Positions 33,184-45,748 are shown, counted from the stretch's first letter. The stretch: 64,000 nt of DNA from Chalara sp. BL73 (GCA_918026815.1 CAKJVC010000164.1:1-64000); one strand, 5' to 3'. Numbers and translations: made by a program. The notes: a model not told the origin generated them from the sequence alone.

Positions 33184-35053
33184 ATGGAATCTCGAGGCGA
33201 GTCACAATGGGCAGGAGCTGTTCCGGATGTTCTCACTACTGCCAACATACTTCGTCTATTAGGCCTTTGGGTCACTTATCGCGTAGGCCGCGGGCTGTAT
33301 AACATATCTCCGTTTCATCCTCTTTATCAGTTCCCTGGTCCCAAACTAGCTGCCGCCTCTTTCTTGTACGAGTTTTGGTTCGATTTTGTTAAGGGTGGGA
33401 GGTATACGTGGGAAATCAAGCGCATGCATGAAAAGTATGGTAAGATCGTATGATTTCGCTACTTGAGCCTAGCCATCTCTTCAGAGTAGAATACCGGCCC
33501 TCATGATATCAGCCAGGAGCTCTTAGTTATGATTAAGGTTGCTATTGATAGGTCTCTCGTGTCCTTTCTAAGAAGCTCCATTATTGAATCAACAGCGGAA
33601 TTACTCTCCTAACTAGAAGATTAGGACCAATTGTGCGAGTCAACCCGGAGGAAGTACACTGCAATGACCCAGAATTCACTGACGAAATATATGCGGGTGG
33701 AAACCGTGTGCGAGATAAGCAGCAGCATCATGTAAATTCAGTAGCTGGGCCTGTTTCGTGTTCTACATTCGCAACCGTTGAACACGAAAAGCATCGAATT
33801 CGACGCGCCGCCGCCAGCCGCTTCTTTTCTCGCCAGCAGATGCTCAGGTTTGAGAACGAAATTTACGACATAACCAAGGAGCTTTGCGACAAGCTCCTCG
33901 CCTGGAAAAACAAGCCTCCGTTCGATATACAGGATGCATATGCCTGCTTTACGGCGGACGCTATTTCACAATACGCTTATGGCGAGCCGACAGGCTATCT
34001 CAAACAACCAGACTGGACTCCGAATTTCAGAGATAGTGTTAGAGCTCTTGGAGGGTCTTGCTTCGTTTTACGATTCATGCCTATGTTCCGACATACTGTG
34101 GACTTTGCCCCATATTTTGCCCGATTCATGACTCCTGAAATTGCCATGTTCATGAACGAAACAGCTGAGGTCCTGCCGCGTCGCATTCAGGAAGTCAAAG
34201 ACAACAGGTCCAAGGGGAGAATGTTCTCCGAACTCCTAGACTCACATCTGCCAGATTCAGAGAAGACCACTTATCGTCTTGCGGGCGAAGCATTTTCACT
34301 CATTGGAGCTGGAACTGAAACGACAGCTGTGAGTTGAATCCATACTCTTCCAAAATCTGCGGACCACATCTCACACGGGTTGTTTCCATTAGAAAGTGCT
34401 ATCGAATGTGACTTATTACCTCCTGGCGAACCCTGAAACCTTGAAGAAGCTGACTACTGAGCTCAAGAATGCAAAGATTGATGCCGACAAGCTCTCCTGG
34501 ACAACCCTTGAAAAGCTAACGTATCTTTACGGAGTCGTATACGAGGGCCTGCGTCTTTCGCATGGCACGTCTGCTCGATCGCCAAGAATCGCTCGAGAGG
34601 AAAATCTTATATACCGAAGCCAGAACGGCGATGTACAGTATGTAGTGCCTAAGGGGACACCAATCGGCATGAGTGCGTATTTAACAAACACAAATGAGGA
34701 CATATTTCCTCGAGCGACGGAATTTGTGCCCGAGCGTTGGATTGATGAGCAAGGGAATAAGAACCATAGCCTTGAGAAGTACATGTTTTCGTTCTCCCGT
34801 GGCAGCAGACAATGCATGGGTATGAAGTGAGTCATTCCTTGCTGACATCGCTCGGTGCCTGCCTGTTTACTAATTACTGTAACACAGTCTGGCGCTATGC
34901 GAGCTCTATCTCGTTATTACTGCGATAACTATGCGCGTCATCCCACAGATGCAGCTGCACGAGACGACTGAAGAAGATGTGGTATACGATTTTGACCTGG
35001 TCGTCCCCCAACCAAAAGCAGGTACCAATGGCATACGGGTCCAAATTTGCTGA
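33184..35053 (+). CDS. Cytochrome P450 monooxygenase (trichodiene-oxygenase-like)
   Basis: Four exons, 33184-33439, 33625-34328, 34393-34826 and 34888-35053, give 519 residues. Introns are 185, 64 and 61 bp; the first is rather long but the family alignment runs straight through the join (EKYGPIVRVNP). An N-terminal hydrophobic anchor (about 14-40) precedes the FPGPKLAA proline hinge. Key motifs: AGTETT oxygen-binding helix at 314-319, ExxR at Glu371/Arg374, FVPERW, and heme loop FSRGSRQCMG with the thiolate Cys461. All residues needed for catalysis are present. The sequence type resembles P450s annotated as trichodiene oxygenases in many ascomycetes, a label that covers diverse terpene and polyketide oxidases. 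It lies 845 bp upstream of a terpene synthase on the same strand, so it probably oxidises that product. Substrate unproven. Confidence 0.9.
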
Positions 35054-35897
35054 GCTGTGGTTAGTGTAGAGGCGATGTCCATAGTGCGTTACACAAACCT
35101 CATATTGATCAAGGAGAACTCCCTTCAGTCTGGGCAATGTCAAATTGTGATCAGGGGTATGGCCGAAGTCGTTTCATCTTATGTTCGTAGTTAGTAGGCA
35201 TAATATTACTATGTCACAGGATTTGCGCCTAGCTATAAAGTTTCCTGGTGTTGGATCTAGTTATTATTATGTAAAACAAACGTGCTCTAGACTGCTCGGC
35301 CTTTAATCACTGTTTTAAAATTCTGGTCTGATTTTGCGCCAGACCGCGGCGAGATTATATGAAACTAGGATTGAGCAATACTACAGCGTAGGCTGGATAG
35401 TGGGGAATCGAGGGCACTAAACCTCTTGAGGCAAGTCTCTAGGTTTTTTTCTCTATCGCTAAGACCTGAGGAACGTTGTCCTAGTAAGAACTTCCCGTCT
35501 CTCGGAATGAAGCTAAATTCACATGTGAGTTCCGCAGGGCGGCTAAATCCAACCAGAAAATTTCGGGTCCTGGGTCTAGCATAAACGTTAACGGTGTACT
35601 CTACGCCGCTGGCAAGCCTCCGCTCAATCTTGGTACCTGATTAAGAACCACTTTTTTTTTCGTACATCCTTGCTAGGGCGATGTAACCCCAAGAGATACA
35701 TCATGAAGTATTGTAAAGATCTGCACGATGCAATAGACGAGCACACAAGTACCGTCGTAATGGGGCTTCTACGCCGCCATGGTTGAAATTTTGGCACATC
35801 ATAGGCAAGTAATACAAAGGTTTGAGAGGTGATATATTGTGGACTCTCCCTACGGTCTCTCCTTCCAGGGATCAAGTTCCATAGACAAAGGTTCACC
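35054..35897. other. Intergenic between P450 and terpene synthase
   Basis: 0.84 kb with the 3' end of the P450 and the promoter of the terpene synthase gene. No open frame supported. An open frame runs into the synthase start from 35829 without an ATG before 35898. Confidence 0.5.
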
Positions 35898-37220
35898 ATG
35901 TGTCAACGCACAAGTGTTTTAAAGGCATGGAGTACCCCCATAAGCCCTATCTCGCATGTTTCCAGATCGGGACATATGAATGAGCTAAAGAGTGTGCTTC
36001 GAAGATTGTGTTACCGCTATCCAAAAGCGACGAAACTCCGTTGTCCAGAAATGAGCTGTATAACAGAGGAACCGAAACAAGATCTAGCGTCAGCTATCGG
36101 CCCTGTCGTTGAACCTTTTATCAGAGGGTTAGGGTATAGGCCATCTACGAATCTCGACAACAACAACCATCTTCTCTGGTCAGGCTCACTCACAAAAGTT
36201 GCCGATATGGATATGCCTTGTCCTGAAAACTCCCCAAACTGGAAGAGATTGAAAGTGGGGATATCTTATGCTCATGTAAGTTCGAAATGGAAATCCAAGC
36301 AGTGGGACACTCTGCATAGAAGTTAGTTTCATTCTTTCAAGTATGCTCAGAATCCAATCAAGTGAAATAAGACTCTCAAATCAAATCATACTATTATTTA
36401 ATAAAGGATATTCTAAAACAGCCTTAGCATTGCTATTCAAATCACCCTCTTGAAGTCCAAGTATACGTCGCTGTATACACTTTATTTGCGCAATTGTTGG
36501 ACGATTGGACTCCAGACGCAACGCAAGATATCGAAAAGTTCTTTCAACGGCTTTGTGCCGGCGAAGAACAACCAACGAGTGCCCTCAAAGGATGGGCCCA
36601 ACTCATGCGAGAGGCACATCAACACTGGTCCCCTATACCAGCAAATCTCATTATTTCGTCGTCTCTCAATATGGTCACCTCTACGATAATTGAGCATGAT
36701 CGGGTGGTACGGAAAGATAGGCAATGTAGGAGCGGCAGGACATGGGCTTATTATCTTCGTAATATGGATGGTCTTGGTGACGCCTTCGCTGCATTCACTT
36801 TTCCCTCAGCTCTGTACCCGGATGTTTCGCAATACATACAGGCGATTCCTGATATGGCCATGTATATCGTTCACGCAAATGATGTAATTTCGTATGTACC
36901 TTACCTACATTCAGTTCGCTAGCTATTACGGGGGCTTCTCTAATTTGAAGCTTAGGTTCTATAAAGAAGAGTTACTAGGGGAGGAGGATAATTATGCGCA
37001 TAGTCGAGCCAGATATGATGGTAAGGACGTAATTGCCACCATCAAAGATATCATACAGGAGACAGAGGCATGCTACCAGCGCATTCGTGGAATATTAAGC
37101 TCCGGAGGGAGCGAAGGACAGACCTATGCGAAAGCCTGGAGAAATCACGAACAAGGGTATGTCGATTTTCATATGTTTAGTGGGAGGTACAAGCTTGAGG
37201 AGTTAGGTTTGGCATTCTAG
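35898..37220 (+). CDS. TRI5-family sesquiterpene synthase
   Basis: Three exons, 35898-36275, 36428-36891 and 36956-37220 (introns 152 and 64 bp), give 368 residues, close to the 370-390 of the trichodiene synthase family (PF06330). The aspartate-rich metal motif is LLDDWTPD with Asp151, Asp152 and Asp156. The second metal motif is NDVISFYKE at 277-285, whose Ser281 codon is split by the second intron. Both Mg2+ sites and the RTWAYYLRNMDGLG helix are intact. Such enzymes cyclise farnesyl diphosphate, but the family makes many skeletons (trichodiene, longiborneol and others), so the product cannot be named. No other trichothecene-pathway gene is seen apart from the P450 upstream. The ATG at 35898 has a good context (TTCACCATG); a later in-frame ATG at 35976 is the alternative. 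First exon is the least conserved part. Confidence 0.88.
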
Positions 37221-37635
37221 TTTGTTGTTTATTATCTAGTTAGAATATAGAGAATATGGGTGATATTTTGGACCTTCATTCCTGCCACAAAGTCCTAAGA
37301 CTGTATAACCAAACTTCACTGAGAATAGGACCGCGACTAGCCAAGTATACAAATTACAACTTCCTTGAAGGCTGAAACATAGTACCCGCTAATGGATCTA
37401 AATCGCTGATCTACCAAACATTACAGTATGATACAGCTCACTGAGACATACGAAAACTAGCTTTGATTCGGAGGCGATTAGAATTTGGTTTGCAAAGTAA
37501 CCTGGAGCTTTTAAAAGCTTAGATTCGGTCACCTGCTTGACATACACTTTCTTGAAGTTAATCAGCTCCTGACATGCCTATCGCAATTGCTAAGCGCTGA
37601 TGTCTAAATGTTTCTGACCTGCTATCCCATGGTTT

Positions 37636-37799
37636 CTGTCACGAATCCAGTCCTTTGACCTGGTCAGGCGGCTAATGATGTGGCTCTATTACAAGAATAC
37701 TAAACTAAAGAGTAAAGGTGTTCTAGAGTATCGAGGTATTTTGTACTGCCTTGTGGGCCACGTGCGTCTTGCTAAGCGAGAGGACAGCACTTGACAGTT
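37636..37799 (-). repeat. Copy 2 of the dispersed repeat (partner at 16986-17141)
   Basis: Reverse complement of this stretch matches 16986-17141 over about 155 bp. This copy retains C and G at most positions where the other has T or A (for instance CAAGACGCACGTGGCCCACAAGGC against the T/A-rich version), so it is nearer the ancestral sequence. Confidence 0.7.
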
Positions 37800-38575
37800 T
37801 CTTGTCCTAAACTTTTAGGTTCCTTTGTGTGGACAATCTTAGTCCACTGTTACATGGCGTGGTATTACCCAAGGCTTTTTGCGAGGAAGGTCTGCTTAAA
37901 GACCTTCCAGATGATAAATTGAAGAAACTACTGACGGGGCGGTGGTTGCGGGAGGGCCTCAATAGCTAGGTAATTCGGCTCTTAAAGTTACTGACAAAAG
38001 AGGAACAAAAAACCTAACTTTGCTATTTCTTTGAAAATAGGGTTATTTTTTTAGGCTCTGTTATATCAGACAACTTGAACAAGCAACCTACCAAGGAGAA
38101 CCTTGCAGATAATGAATTTCCATGTTTAAAGAAGTTGTGATTTCGCTGTTTGTATTTACTCGAATATTATTCAAAATCCTTGAAGCCTGAACTTTTCATA
38201 TCTATAACTGTGTGGCGGAACTGAAGCAACTTTTACTTATAATCAATTTGTGGAAAATAATTTGTGTTATCTATTATGGCTGGCTATAAGCCAACACTAA
38301 ACATAAGGGTTACCTAATCTCAGTAGTAATCCAGTCTTTTATACATTTGAATAATCTATTAAATTATCTCCAGTTGAAGTTTAGGCGTTAAGTACAATAA
38401 TAAAACTTTATAAAGAAGCTAAAGTGATTTTACTGTAAATGCGACAAGTATGTAATAGTAAAGCTTAGCTACTCTAAAGAGTTTGAGTTGGAAACAAAGA
38501 AAAAACGGTTGAAAGTTGTGAAGATGTTTTGCCAGGTGCCGTACCCTCGCTTAGCAAGACAGATGTGATCCACAG
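37757..38575. repeat. Inverted repeat pair, about 0.8 kb apart
   Basis: GTCTTGCTAAGCGAG at about 37776-37790 is answered by CTCGCTTAGCAAGAC at about 38547-38561, and flanking bases (TGTGG.CCACGT / ATGTGATCCACA) also pair. About 30 bp match imperfectly. The enclosed DNA is AT-rich and non-coding. Could bound a relic DNA transposon, although the dispersed copy at 17 kb shows homology on both sides of the motif. Confidence 0.5.
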
Positions 38576-39167
38576 CCGCCTTACAAGGCCAAGGATTTTG
38601 GTTCGTGGCAGTTTTTATATTAAAACTTAGTACTTAAGGCATGTCCTTTGGCTGTGCGCTGGCCACACAAAAAAATATATTGGTCACATATAGTTTACGT
38701 GACCGTACCAACCAAATTGTGGAGCAGTGCCAAAAACTTCATAGGACGTCGGTACTTACACTACTGGTAAGCCTTACCTATTATTAAACCAGGCCTTAAA
38801 CTTGTTACTTAATATTTTTGTTTCCTTTTTTAATTGGGTGCACAGCTGAAGTGGCTTGTAAGGCTTCTGATAAGGCTTGCATAAAACTCTTCGCCACCAA
38901 AAAAAACCCACTTTATTAAAGTGAAAATTACTTGATTCCTTTTTTAATGAGACAAAACGAGTGATATATACATGTTGCAGGCTGAGACCAAACCTATTCC
39001 GTACAGGGATCACATGACAGTTCACGTGACACATGTGGCCTTCAACACACCAGCTTTCAGCTAACATTTAGTGTTCTTTACAAACATCAAGCCACCCTTC
39101 CAATGTCCTAACACAACTAACAAACTTGAAAATACCCGCTTCTCATTTAACTCTTTCCGCTGCAGTA

Positions 39168-41375
39168 ATGGAAACAGAAGCAATTAAATACGAATACATG
39201 CCGCTAGAGGGTCCTTGTGTTAGGATATTAGGGATCACACCCAACTCATACAACCAAGAAACTATGATATTTGATTGCCAATTACGAACTATCAATCTCA
39301 AAGATGCTAAATGTCCTCCTTATTATGCTATCTCCTACACTTGGAAATTACCGGATATTGAAGAGGAGCAGGTTCCACTACGTCCTTCTCCCATCCACAT
39401 TCAGTGTGATGGCAAGACCCTTGATATTGGGGAGAACCTTTTCGACTGTCTCTACCAACTAGAGCATTTACCTGATGGTGATAGTAATGAGTCTGATGTA
39501 GTCTTTGTATGGATTGATGCTATTTGCATTAATCAGGCTGATATGGCGGAGCGAAGTAGCCAAGTGGCTATGATGCAGGAAATATATGCGAAAGCTACAG
39601 GGTTGCTGATCTGGCTCGGTAGACAAGATAAAACGTCACTTCATGCTATACCATTGATCAAGCAACTGTCGGGGGCGGCCGAATCCTACCTCCCTAAAGA
39701 CGCAGAAGTTACGTACGATACAATGATGTCTCCTGGCCATTTTCGCGACGAAGAATTTTTTTCGTCAGCTGGGATCACTCGTCTCACGCTATCCGATTGG
39801 GAATCCATTAGTTCGTTCTTCTCAAGGTCTTGGTTTCATCGCCTTTGGACTGTTCAAGAATTAGTAATGGGAAAGAACGACAACAAGATGATATTGTGTG
39901 GAGATACGACTCTGAACCTCGAAGATATCGGCGGATTTATACAGCTAGCCACAGTCAAAGGCTGGGTAAATACATTAAGAACGTTAGAGTTTAGCCGATC
40001 AGGAAATGGCAATATTGGGACATGCCTCGGAATAGAAATTTCGCTTGCCATGGGAGCCATTTACAAAGCTTCGCGAGATGGCCCTCTGTCTGGGATGCTC
40101 CACTACCTCTTCAATTACCAGGATGAAGAGTCATTTCTTGTAGCGAAATTTGCCTGGATGCTAAATTTTTGCCGGCAAAAAAAGGCGACCGATGAACGTG
40201 ACAGAATATTTGCATCAAGTGGCATGATCTCGCAGTATGGAAAGCCTGAGTGGTGGCATCTCCTTGGTCCTGACTACTCCAAGTCGACCGAAGAGGTGTT
40301 TGCAAATGCTTCAAAGGTCATTTTACAGTCTCTAGGAAACCTTTCTTGGCTATCTTTTGTGCAAGATAGGACATTGAGGGTTCATAAAAATCTTCCGTCC
40401 TGGGTGCCGGACTTAGCGGCAATGAATCGTCCAACATCCCTTGCGTTCGTGGGAAATCATAATGTCTTCCGAAACTCTGGAGGTATATAGCCTATTCTGA
40501 AGGACGACGTTATTCGTGATCATTTTGCTAACCACAGTTCTGTAGGCATAGTGGACTGGCAACAATCTCTGGAACCTCTCATGCTCTCATACGATAACTT
40601 ACTGCACGTGAAAGGCATTAAGCTTGACAAGCTAGCCTACACTACTCATGATTTGAACAAAATGTTCTCAGACCACAAAATTTCAAGTTTACTAGTAGCT
40701 GTTGCAAGATACTCTACATATAAGCCAGGCGATACCTGGCTAGACGCGCTAATGATGACGCTGGCCGCGGGTACTTCTTTTGAGCTCGATCTTAACGGCG
40801 GTTCTGCTGTGCCCCCGTCGACCCGGGATTTCGATGAGCTATCGGCTTCCTTTCTCCACTTTTTGAAACTTGAGGTTGTTCAGGAAATTTGGGTTTGGAA
40901 CGCCTCACGAGCGAAGGGTTCTAGTGATTGGTGGGAAGCGCATGCAGATTTCGCACGTCTTTGTGAGTCAGACAACATGCTACCCTCTCGTGAGGAATTA
41001 GAGGATTTTCTTTCCACCTTTAGTGCCCTTTATCCCTCTCATCAGGATCCAACTAAGATGTTTCTCATTGAGGACGAGAGCTACCTCGAAATTCTGCACA
41101 ATCCGAAAATGCCATACGTACGGCGTATCGCGCTGAGCTGTAGCTTCAGGACTTTCGTTCAAACACAGAATGCTCGTATGGGACTTGCTCCTCTTTCAGC
41201 AAGACTAGAAGATGAAATCTGGATTATTCAAGGAGCCAAAATTCCATTTATTTTACGCAAGCACATTGATGACAGTTATGAGCTCATTGGCGAAGCGTAT
41301 ATTCACGGAATAATGCAAGGAGAGCTATTCGACCAGGGAAGCCACTTCAACTTTGATTACATACTTCTGAAATAA
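39168..41375 (+). CDS. HET-domain protein 2
   Basis: Two exons, 39168-40482 and 40546-41375 (intron 63 bp, acceptor TGTAG), give 714 residues. The HET domain is complete at the N-terminus: YYAISYTWKLP about residue 60, then VFVWIDAICINQADMAERSSQV, YAKATGLLIWLG, and SWFHRLWTVQELVM. The long C-terminal region has the low-complexity-free helical build of this family and ends with GAKIPFILRK and GEAYIHGIMQGELF, the same kind of tail as in the HET protein at 21706. The two are paralogues of one subfamily but differ by intron content and about 110 residues. The ATG at 39168 is the first in frame; upstream open frame has no ATG. Intact. Confidence 0.92.
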
Positions 41376-43012
41376 TCATATATCCAGTAACGACAAATAA
41401 CCTCCAAGAGGCCAAGTAAAGAACCAACTACTTGATGCAGGGGCAGAATATGACCCTATTGTTCGATAAGCCGAAAACGCGGTCACAAAGCAACTCTGGC
41501 ATTAGCCAGTTAGAGAATCTACGCTCCTGGTGCCTACTCCCACACAGAACTTGAATATTAAGTATCGCCTCCCAAAAATGCATCAGTACCTTATCAGCGA
41601 TTTTGAAGTCATGAAGTTGCTCTCCTTTAGCCCTGACGGCGCGGTGGCAAACGCCGACACTATGCCGGCACTCGTGAAAACCGTCTAAGGCTTTTACGTG
41701 CATTGAAGCTAGCAGAATTTGAGCCATTCTTTTGAGGAAAATGGTTAGCACAAGCGATGTTATGTTGGTATAGGAATCTTGCTTACTCACTTAGGTGCAG
41801 GTCGATCCTTCCGCCGTAAATCCTTCTGTGGTTCGATGAATTTCACGGTCCTTTCTCCTAGAACATCCTTACTACAGAAGTCTCCACAGAGACGGGGTTT
41901 TCAGAAATTATGATAATAGCTACGAAGTCGATGCTAGTTACAATGCTATGAGAGAAAGCTCTAAGCCTCAGAAGTAGCCTCTAGTCTATCGCTTTCTTCA
42001 TCCTAGACCAGTCAGCTTTACTTATGTGACAGCTCACAAACTGGATAAGTAGATCTGTATTATAAATGAAAGTGGCCATGGTTCTACATTGCTAGCCTGT
42101 CTGAAATTGTGCTGATCTAAGATAGGAGGAAAGGAATGTTAGAGAAGGAGATAGCGGCATTGAAGTCCCGTATTGTAAGACAGGGGCGTCCTCAGTGTTT
42201 GTAAACTGTGCCACTGAGATGGAAATTATCGTGGCGGAGGATCTGTGATATTATACATTTGTTGTGAATTCATAAAATGCAGGCGAATTGTGGCTTGTAA
42301 AAAAGTGCCACTAGTCCAGCCGCCAGACACATATTTCATATCAACCAATATGCTTCAAGACAAATGTCAAAGATACCGAACGATTTGGAGTTGTATCAGA
42401 GTTCGTGTTATGAGTGCAAAGAATTTGAAAAAGCGCTTGGCCAAGGCTAAGTGAGCTGCTAATTAAGATGCATTATTATCCATCCTTCCGGTACTCCTTG
42501 TATCATGAGATGGTTAATTATTATATCTAAATTGGACTATTATTTTGATCCTAAATTCTAAATGAGATGCTTCAAAACTGGATACGGGAAGGAATTAGGT
42601 TCGCCAAAAGTAGATTAATTATGGATGGCGTAGATCTATTTCGACGTTCAAAAACTGCTGGATGGTCTACAATCCTGTTGGCATTTATTGATTTGTTCCT
42701 TTTGCCTTTTTTAGGAAGTTTTAACCGCTACATGCCACACCACTTAAACCCTTTTTTCTTTTCTTTTTTGGCCCTCCCACCCGGAAACGGCGAACTACCA
42801 CAAAAGTGGGATTACCACTTTTAAATAAGAAATATGGGCTTAGAAAGAACAGGATGCTGGTATTGCCGGATAGGAAAGAGACATGAAGGCTCACTAGTGT
42901 ATGCTGGACAATGATATAATATTTAAATCGTTTAGTCTTTCAGTAACGTAACACTCCCGGATTAAAAGAATCGCAGCCGATCCGAATTACTTTGCATTCT
43001 GCACCTGTCAAC
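41376..43012. other. Intergenic, no supported gene
   Basis: 1.6 kb. A 120-codon minus-strand frame at 41428-41790 and two short plus frames (42245-42454, 42567-42824) are unrecognised. Marks the boundary between the HET/terpene region and the sugar-utilisation genes. Confidence 0.45.
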
Positions 43013-45748
43013 ATGGATGGATCCTTTGAATTTTCAATGCCCTCGTCCTTTCTAAAGCCACGATATAGCAGTCGCAGTCCCCCTTACGAAGTCCCATATC
43101 ACATAATTGCCAAAAGGGTACATTCAACAACTGGATTTGTGAGAAATCCTGAGTGTCTAACTAGGAACACAACTCGCGAAGGCATAGCCCACGCATGTAC
43201 CCTCAAAGCCGGACCAGAGCATGTCGGACTGGCATCTGTCATATTAGATTTTGGCGTCGCTGTAGCAGGTATCCCCGTGATCCAAGTATCATCGGTAAAA
43301 ACCGGTTCTTCACCAGTCTTGATCAATGTCACATATTCTGAAGGATATCCAGGAATCCTTCGTGAAGACGGCGATGGCCCTTTCCCATTCTCAGCCGGCG
43401 CTGATACTCAACGACGTAATCGGTTTAAGATTACTTGCGCTGGATTCTATGAATCAAACTATGTACAAGGCAGTCAGCGATGGATGAAGATTGCACTAGT
43501 GGAAGGCGCTCCATGCTCTGTGTCATTGAATCTAGCTGGCTTCAGACCAACTACAAGCAACACGCCTTTGGATCAGCTCCCTGGCTATTTCGAGTGCTCG
43601 GATCCTATGCTAAATGACCTATGGAAATATGGAGCTCGCACGCTTCAACTCAACTGTATCCCAGCAAGGACAATTCCACCTCCGTGGCAAGTTTCTGAGG
43701 ATATGGGCATCCTAGTTGACTCTCAAAGATGTAACACTTACGGTTGGGGAAGCGACTGGACAGACTACAAAGTTGAGGTCGAAGGTATGATTGTCCATGG
43801 CGGGCTTTCATGGAATGTAAGGGCAAAGGGGGGCCGGCCAGGGCTGCTATACAATCTCAAATTCCCCAATACTAGAGGGCCACCTATACTAGAGTCGTGG
43901 CATGGATACTACGATAAGCCTCAAAAAACGCTTGTGCCAGTTTTATTGTCTCGTACGGAGCTTCCTAATCTTGCCCTTGCTCAAAATCAATGGTACAAGA
44001 TCAAGACCATCTGCACTGGCTTATCAAATATTCTTGTTTACCTGGACGGCGTATTGATTCATGATCTCGAACAAGGTACGTATTGCAAAAAGATTCTCTC
44101 ATTCCCACTTTTAGGTAATCAAAATTAACAATGATCGAGCGAGTACTAGTGTTGGATTGCGGAATTCGGTGCCGGCAATACCTCAAGGTTCTATTGGTTT
44201 TGGAGCTGGCCAAGACCAAGTTTGTCGGTTTCGTAATGTGGTAGTGACATCGGTTCCTTCAGGTACTACATTATACAGTTCTGGCTTGAATACCAATGCC
44301 GTTTTGGCGGACTTTGGCGTTGGCTGGAATCAATTCCCTTACATCTTTGATGGCGCTAAGCGTGATCGGTATGCTTGGACGGCAGACATCATCATTGGTG
44401 GACAATCGCTATACTACTCGACGGCAGGTTCTGAATTTATCAAGGGTAATATCGAAGCGTCTATGCTAAGGTCCCTGGCAAGGTACAACGAGCCTGGTCT
44501 TCTTCCTGGCGGAATACCACCTGGCCGAGCATTCGAAAGAGCATTGAATGATACTATGTTCAATGTTCTTAACATAAACTATTCATTGTACCTGATTATG
44601 GTATTGTATGATTACTGGCTTTTCACAGGGGAGGCAGACCTGATTGTCTCTTACTGGGGCAGAATCGTGGGCTGCTTAGCACACATTGAAGCGTTGGTTA
44701 ATGGCGAGGATCTCATATATGTAACGGGTTTGGAAGGTGAGTTATGATACGATATGTGTTTGGTCTTCAGTTCACCATATCTGACTTGATTTTAGCTGGA
44801 GACTATGACTACTACAACGGCACTCGAGATGAGATTTATACGAAGCGAAATGCTCTTTACGTAGCAGCGCTCGAATGTTGTGCTATCATAGCCCGTTCTA
44901 CGATTATTAATGATATTGCTCTAGCCAAAAGATACGAATCGCAAAGGGCCCAGACAGCAGCAGCCATTAATAAGCATATGTATAATTCTGAATCTGAAAT
45001 GTATAATATCTCCTCTACTCGAAAAGTCGGTTTCCAACAAGAAATGCACGCGTGGTTGCTGTTTAAGAACATCGCACCTACAAACCTTCGTCAACCACTC
45101 ATGAGAAAGTTTAAGAGCTTATATGAAACGACACATAATCAATCTCCTTTGTCCTTCAGTATCGACACACCAAATGTTCCACCAGTCATTTCGCCAATAA
45201 TGTCAGCATTTCATGTGCTTGCTGCTATCTCCACCGGAAACTTTTCAGATGCAGAGCATGTCCTACGCAGCGTTTGGCAGCCTATGTGTGATCCCTCATC
45301 ACCACACTTCACCGGCACGACATGGGAGTTCATGCTTCCTGATGGTACACCATTTGAGGACCAGTTCTGCAGCTATGCCCAGCTTTTCAGCGTCGGACCT
45401 ACGTTTATTCTCTCGAAATTTGTCTTAGGTGTTGAACCAACGTCCCCAGGATACGACACCTTCTCTATACATCCGAGATTTCCCATTAATGGTGTAACAT
45501 GGGCACAAGGGAGAGTACCGACTCCTCATGGTCAGCCAATCATAGTACGCTGGCAAAAGTTCGATAATGCATGGAGGCTCAGTTGTAGCGCACCAGCAGG
45601 GCTCAAAGGTGTAATTACCGTGCCGAGTTCTCTAGGCCTACGTCCTGAAAGCATAACTGTCAATGGTTTAGTACTGGATCCGGAAACTCGGGAGGTCGAG
45701 ATTGGGTCATCACATGGTTCCGAGATTGATATTTTAGTATGCCTTTGA
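43013..45748 (+). CDS. GH78 alpha-L-rhamnosidase-like glycoside hydrolase
   Basis: Three exons, 43013-44075, 44140-44736 and 44796-45748, give 870 residues. The first intron uses acceptor GATCGAG after a TTAAC branch; the more obvious TTTTAG at 44114 would put the next exon out of frame, so this junction is the weak point. Order of parts: N-terminal beta domains (residues 1-200), an inserted lectin-like module (about 240-400), then the (alpha/alpha)6 catalytic barrel with GAKRDRYAWTADI at the place of the acid/base region and YDYWLFTGEADLI, then a C-terminal beta domain with PLPHG-like PTPHGQPI. The enzyme would remove terminal L-rhamnose from flavonoid or pectin-derived rhamnosides. No signal peptide is seen, so it probably acts inside the cell. 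Followed by a fungal regulator on the same strand. Confidence 0.85.

Larger units (their letters stand above)
37221..39167. other. AT-rich, repeat-derived intergenic region
   Basis: 1.9 kb without a supported gene. It contains copy 2 of a dispersed repeat (37636-37799) and an inverted pair spanning 37757-38575. Base composition between 38000 and 38970 is strongly AT-rich with stops in all frames. The region just before 39168 serves as promoter of the second HET gene. Confidence 0.6.

Noticed and set aside
35898..37220. Calling the terpene synthase a trichodiene synthase and the locus a trichothecene cluster
   Set aside because: Only family-level motifs are visible, the first exon is divergent, and no other gene of that pathway is in the window.
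41428..41790. 120-codon minus-strand frame after HET gene 2
   Set aside because: Unrecognised, hydrophobic/cysteine-rich in a non-coding way, no promoter or intron support.
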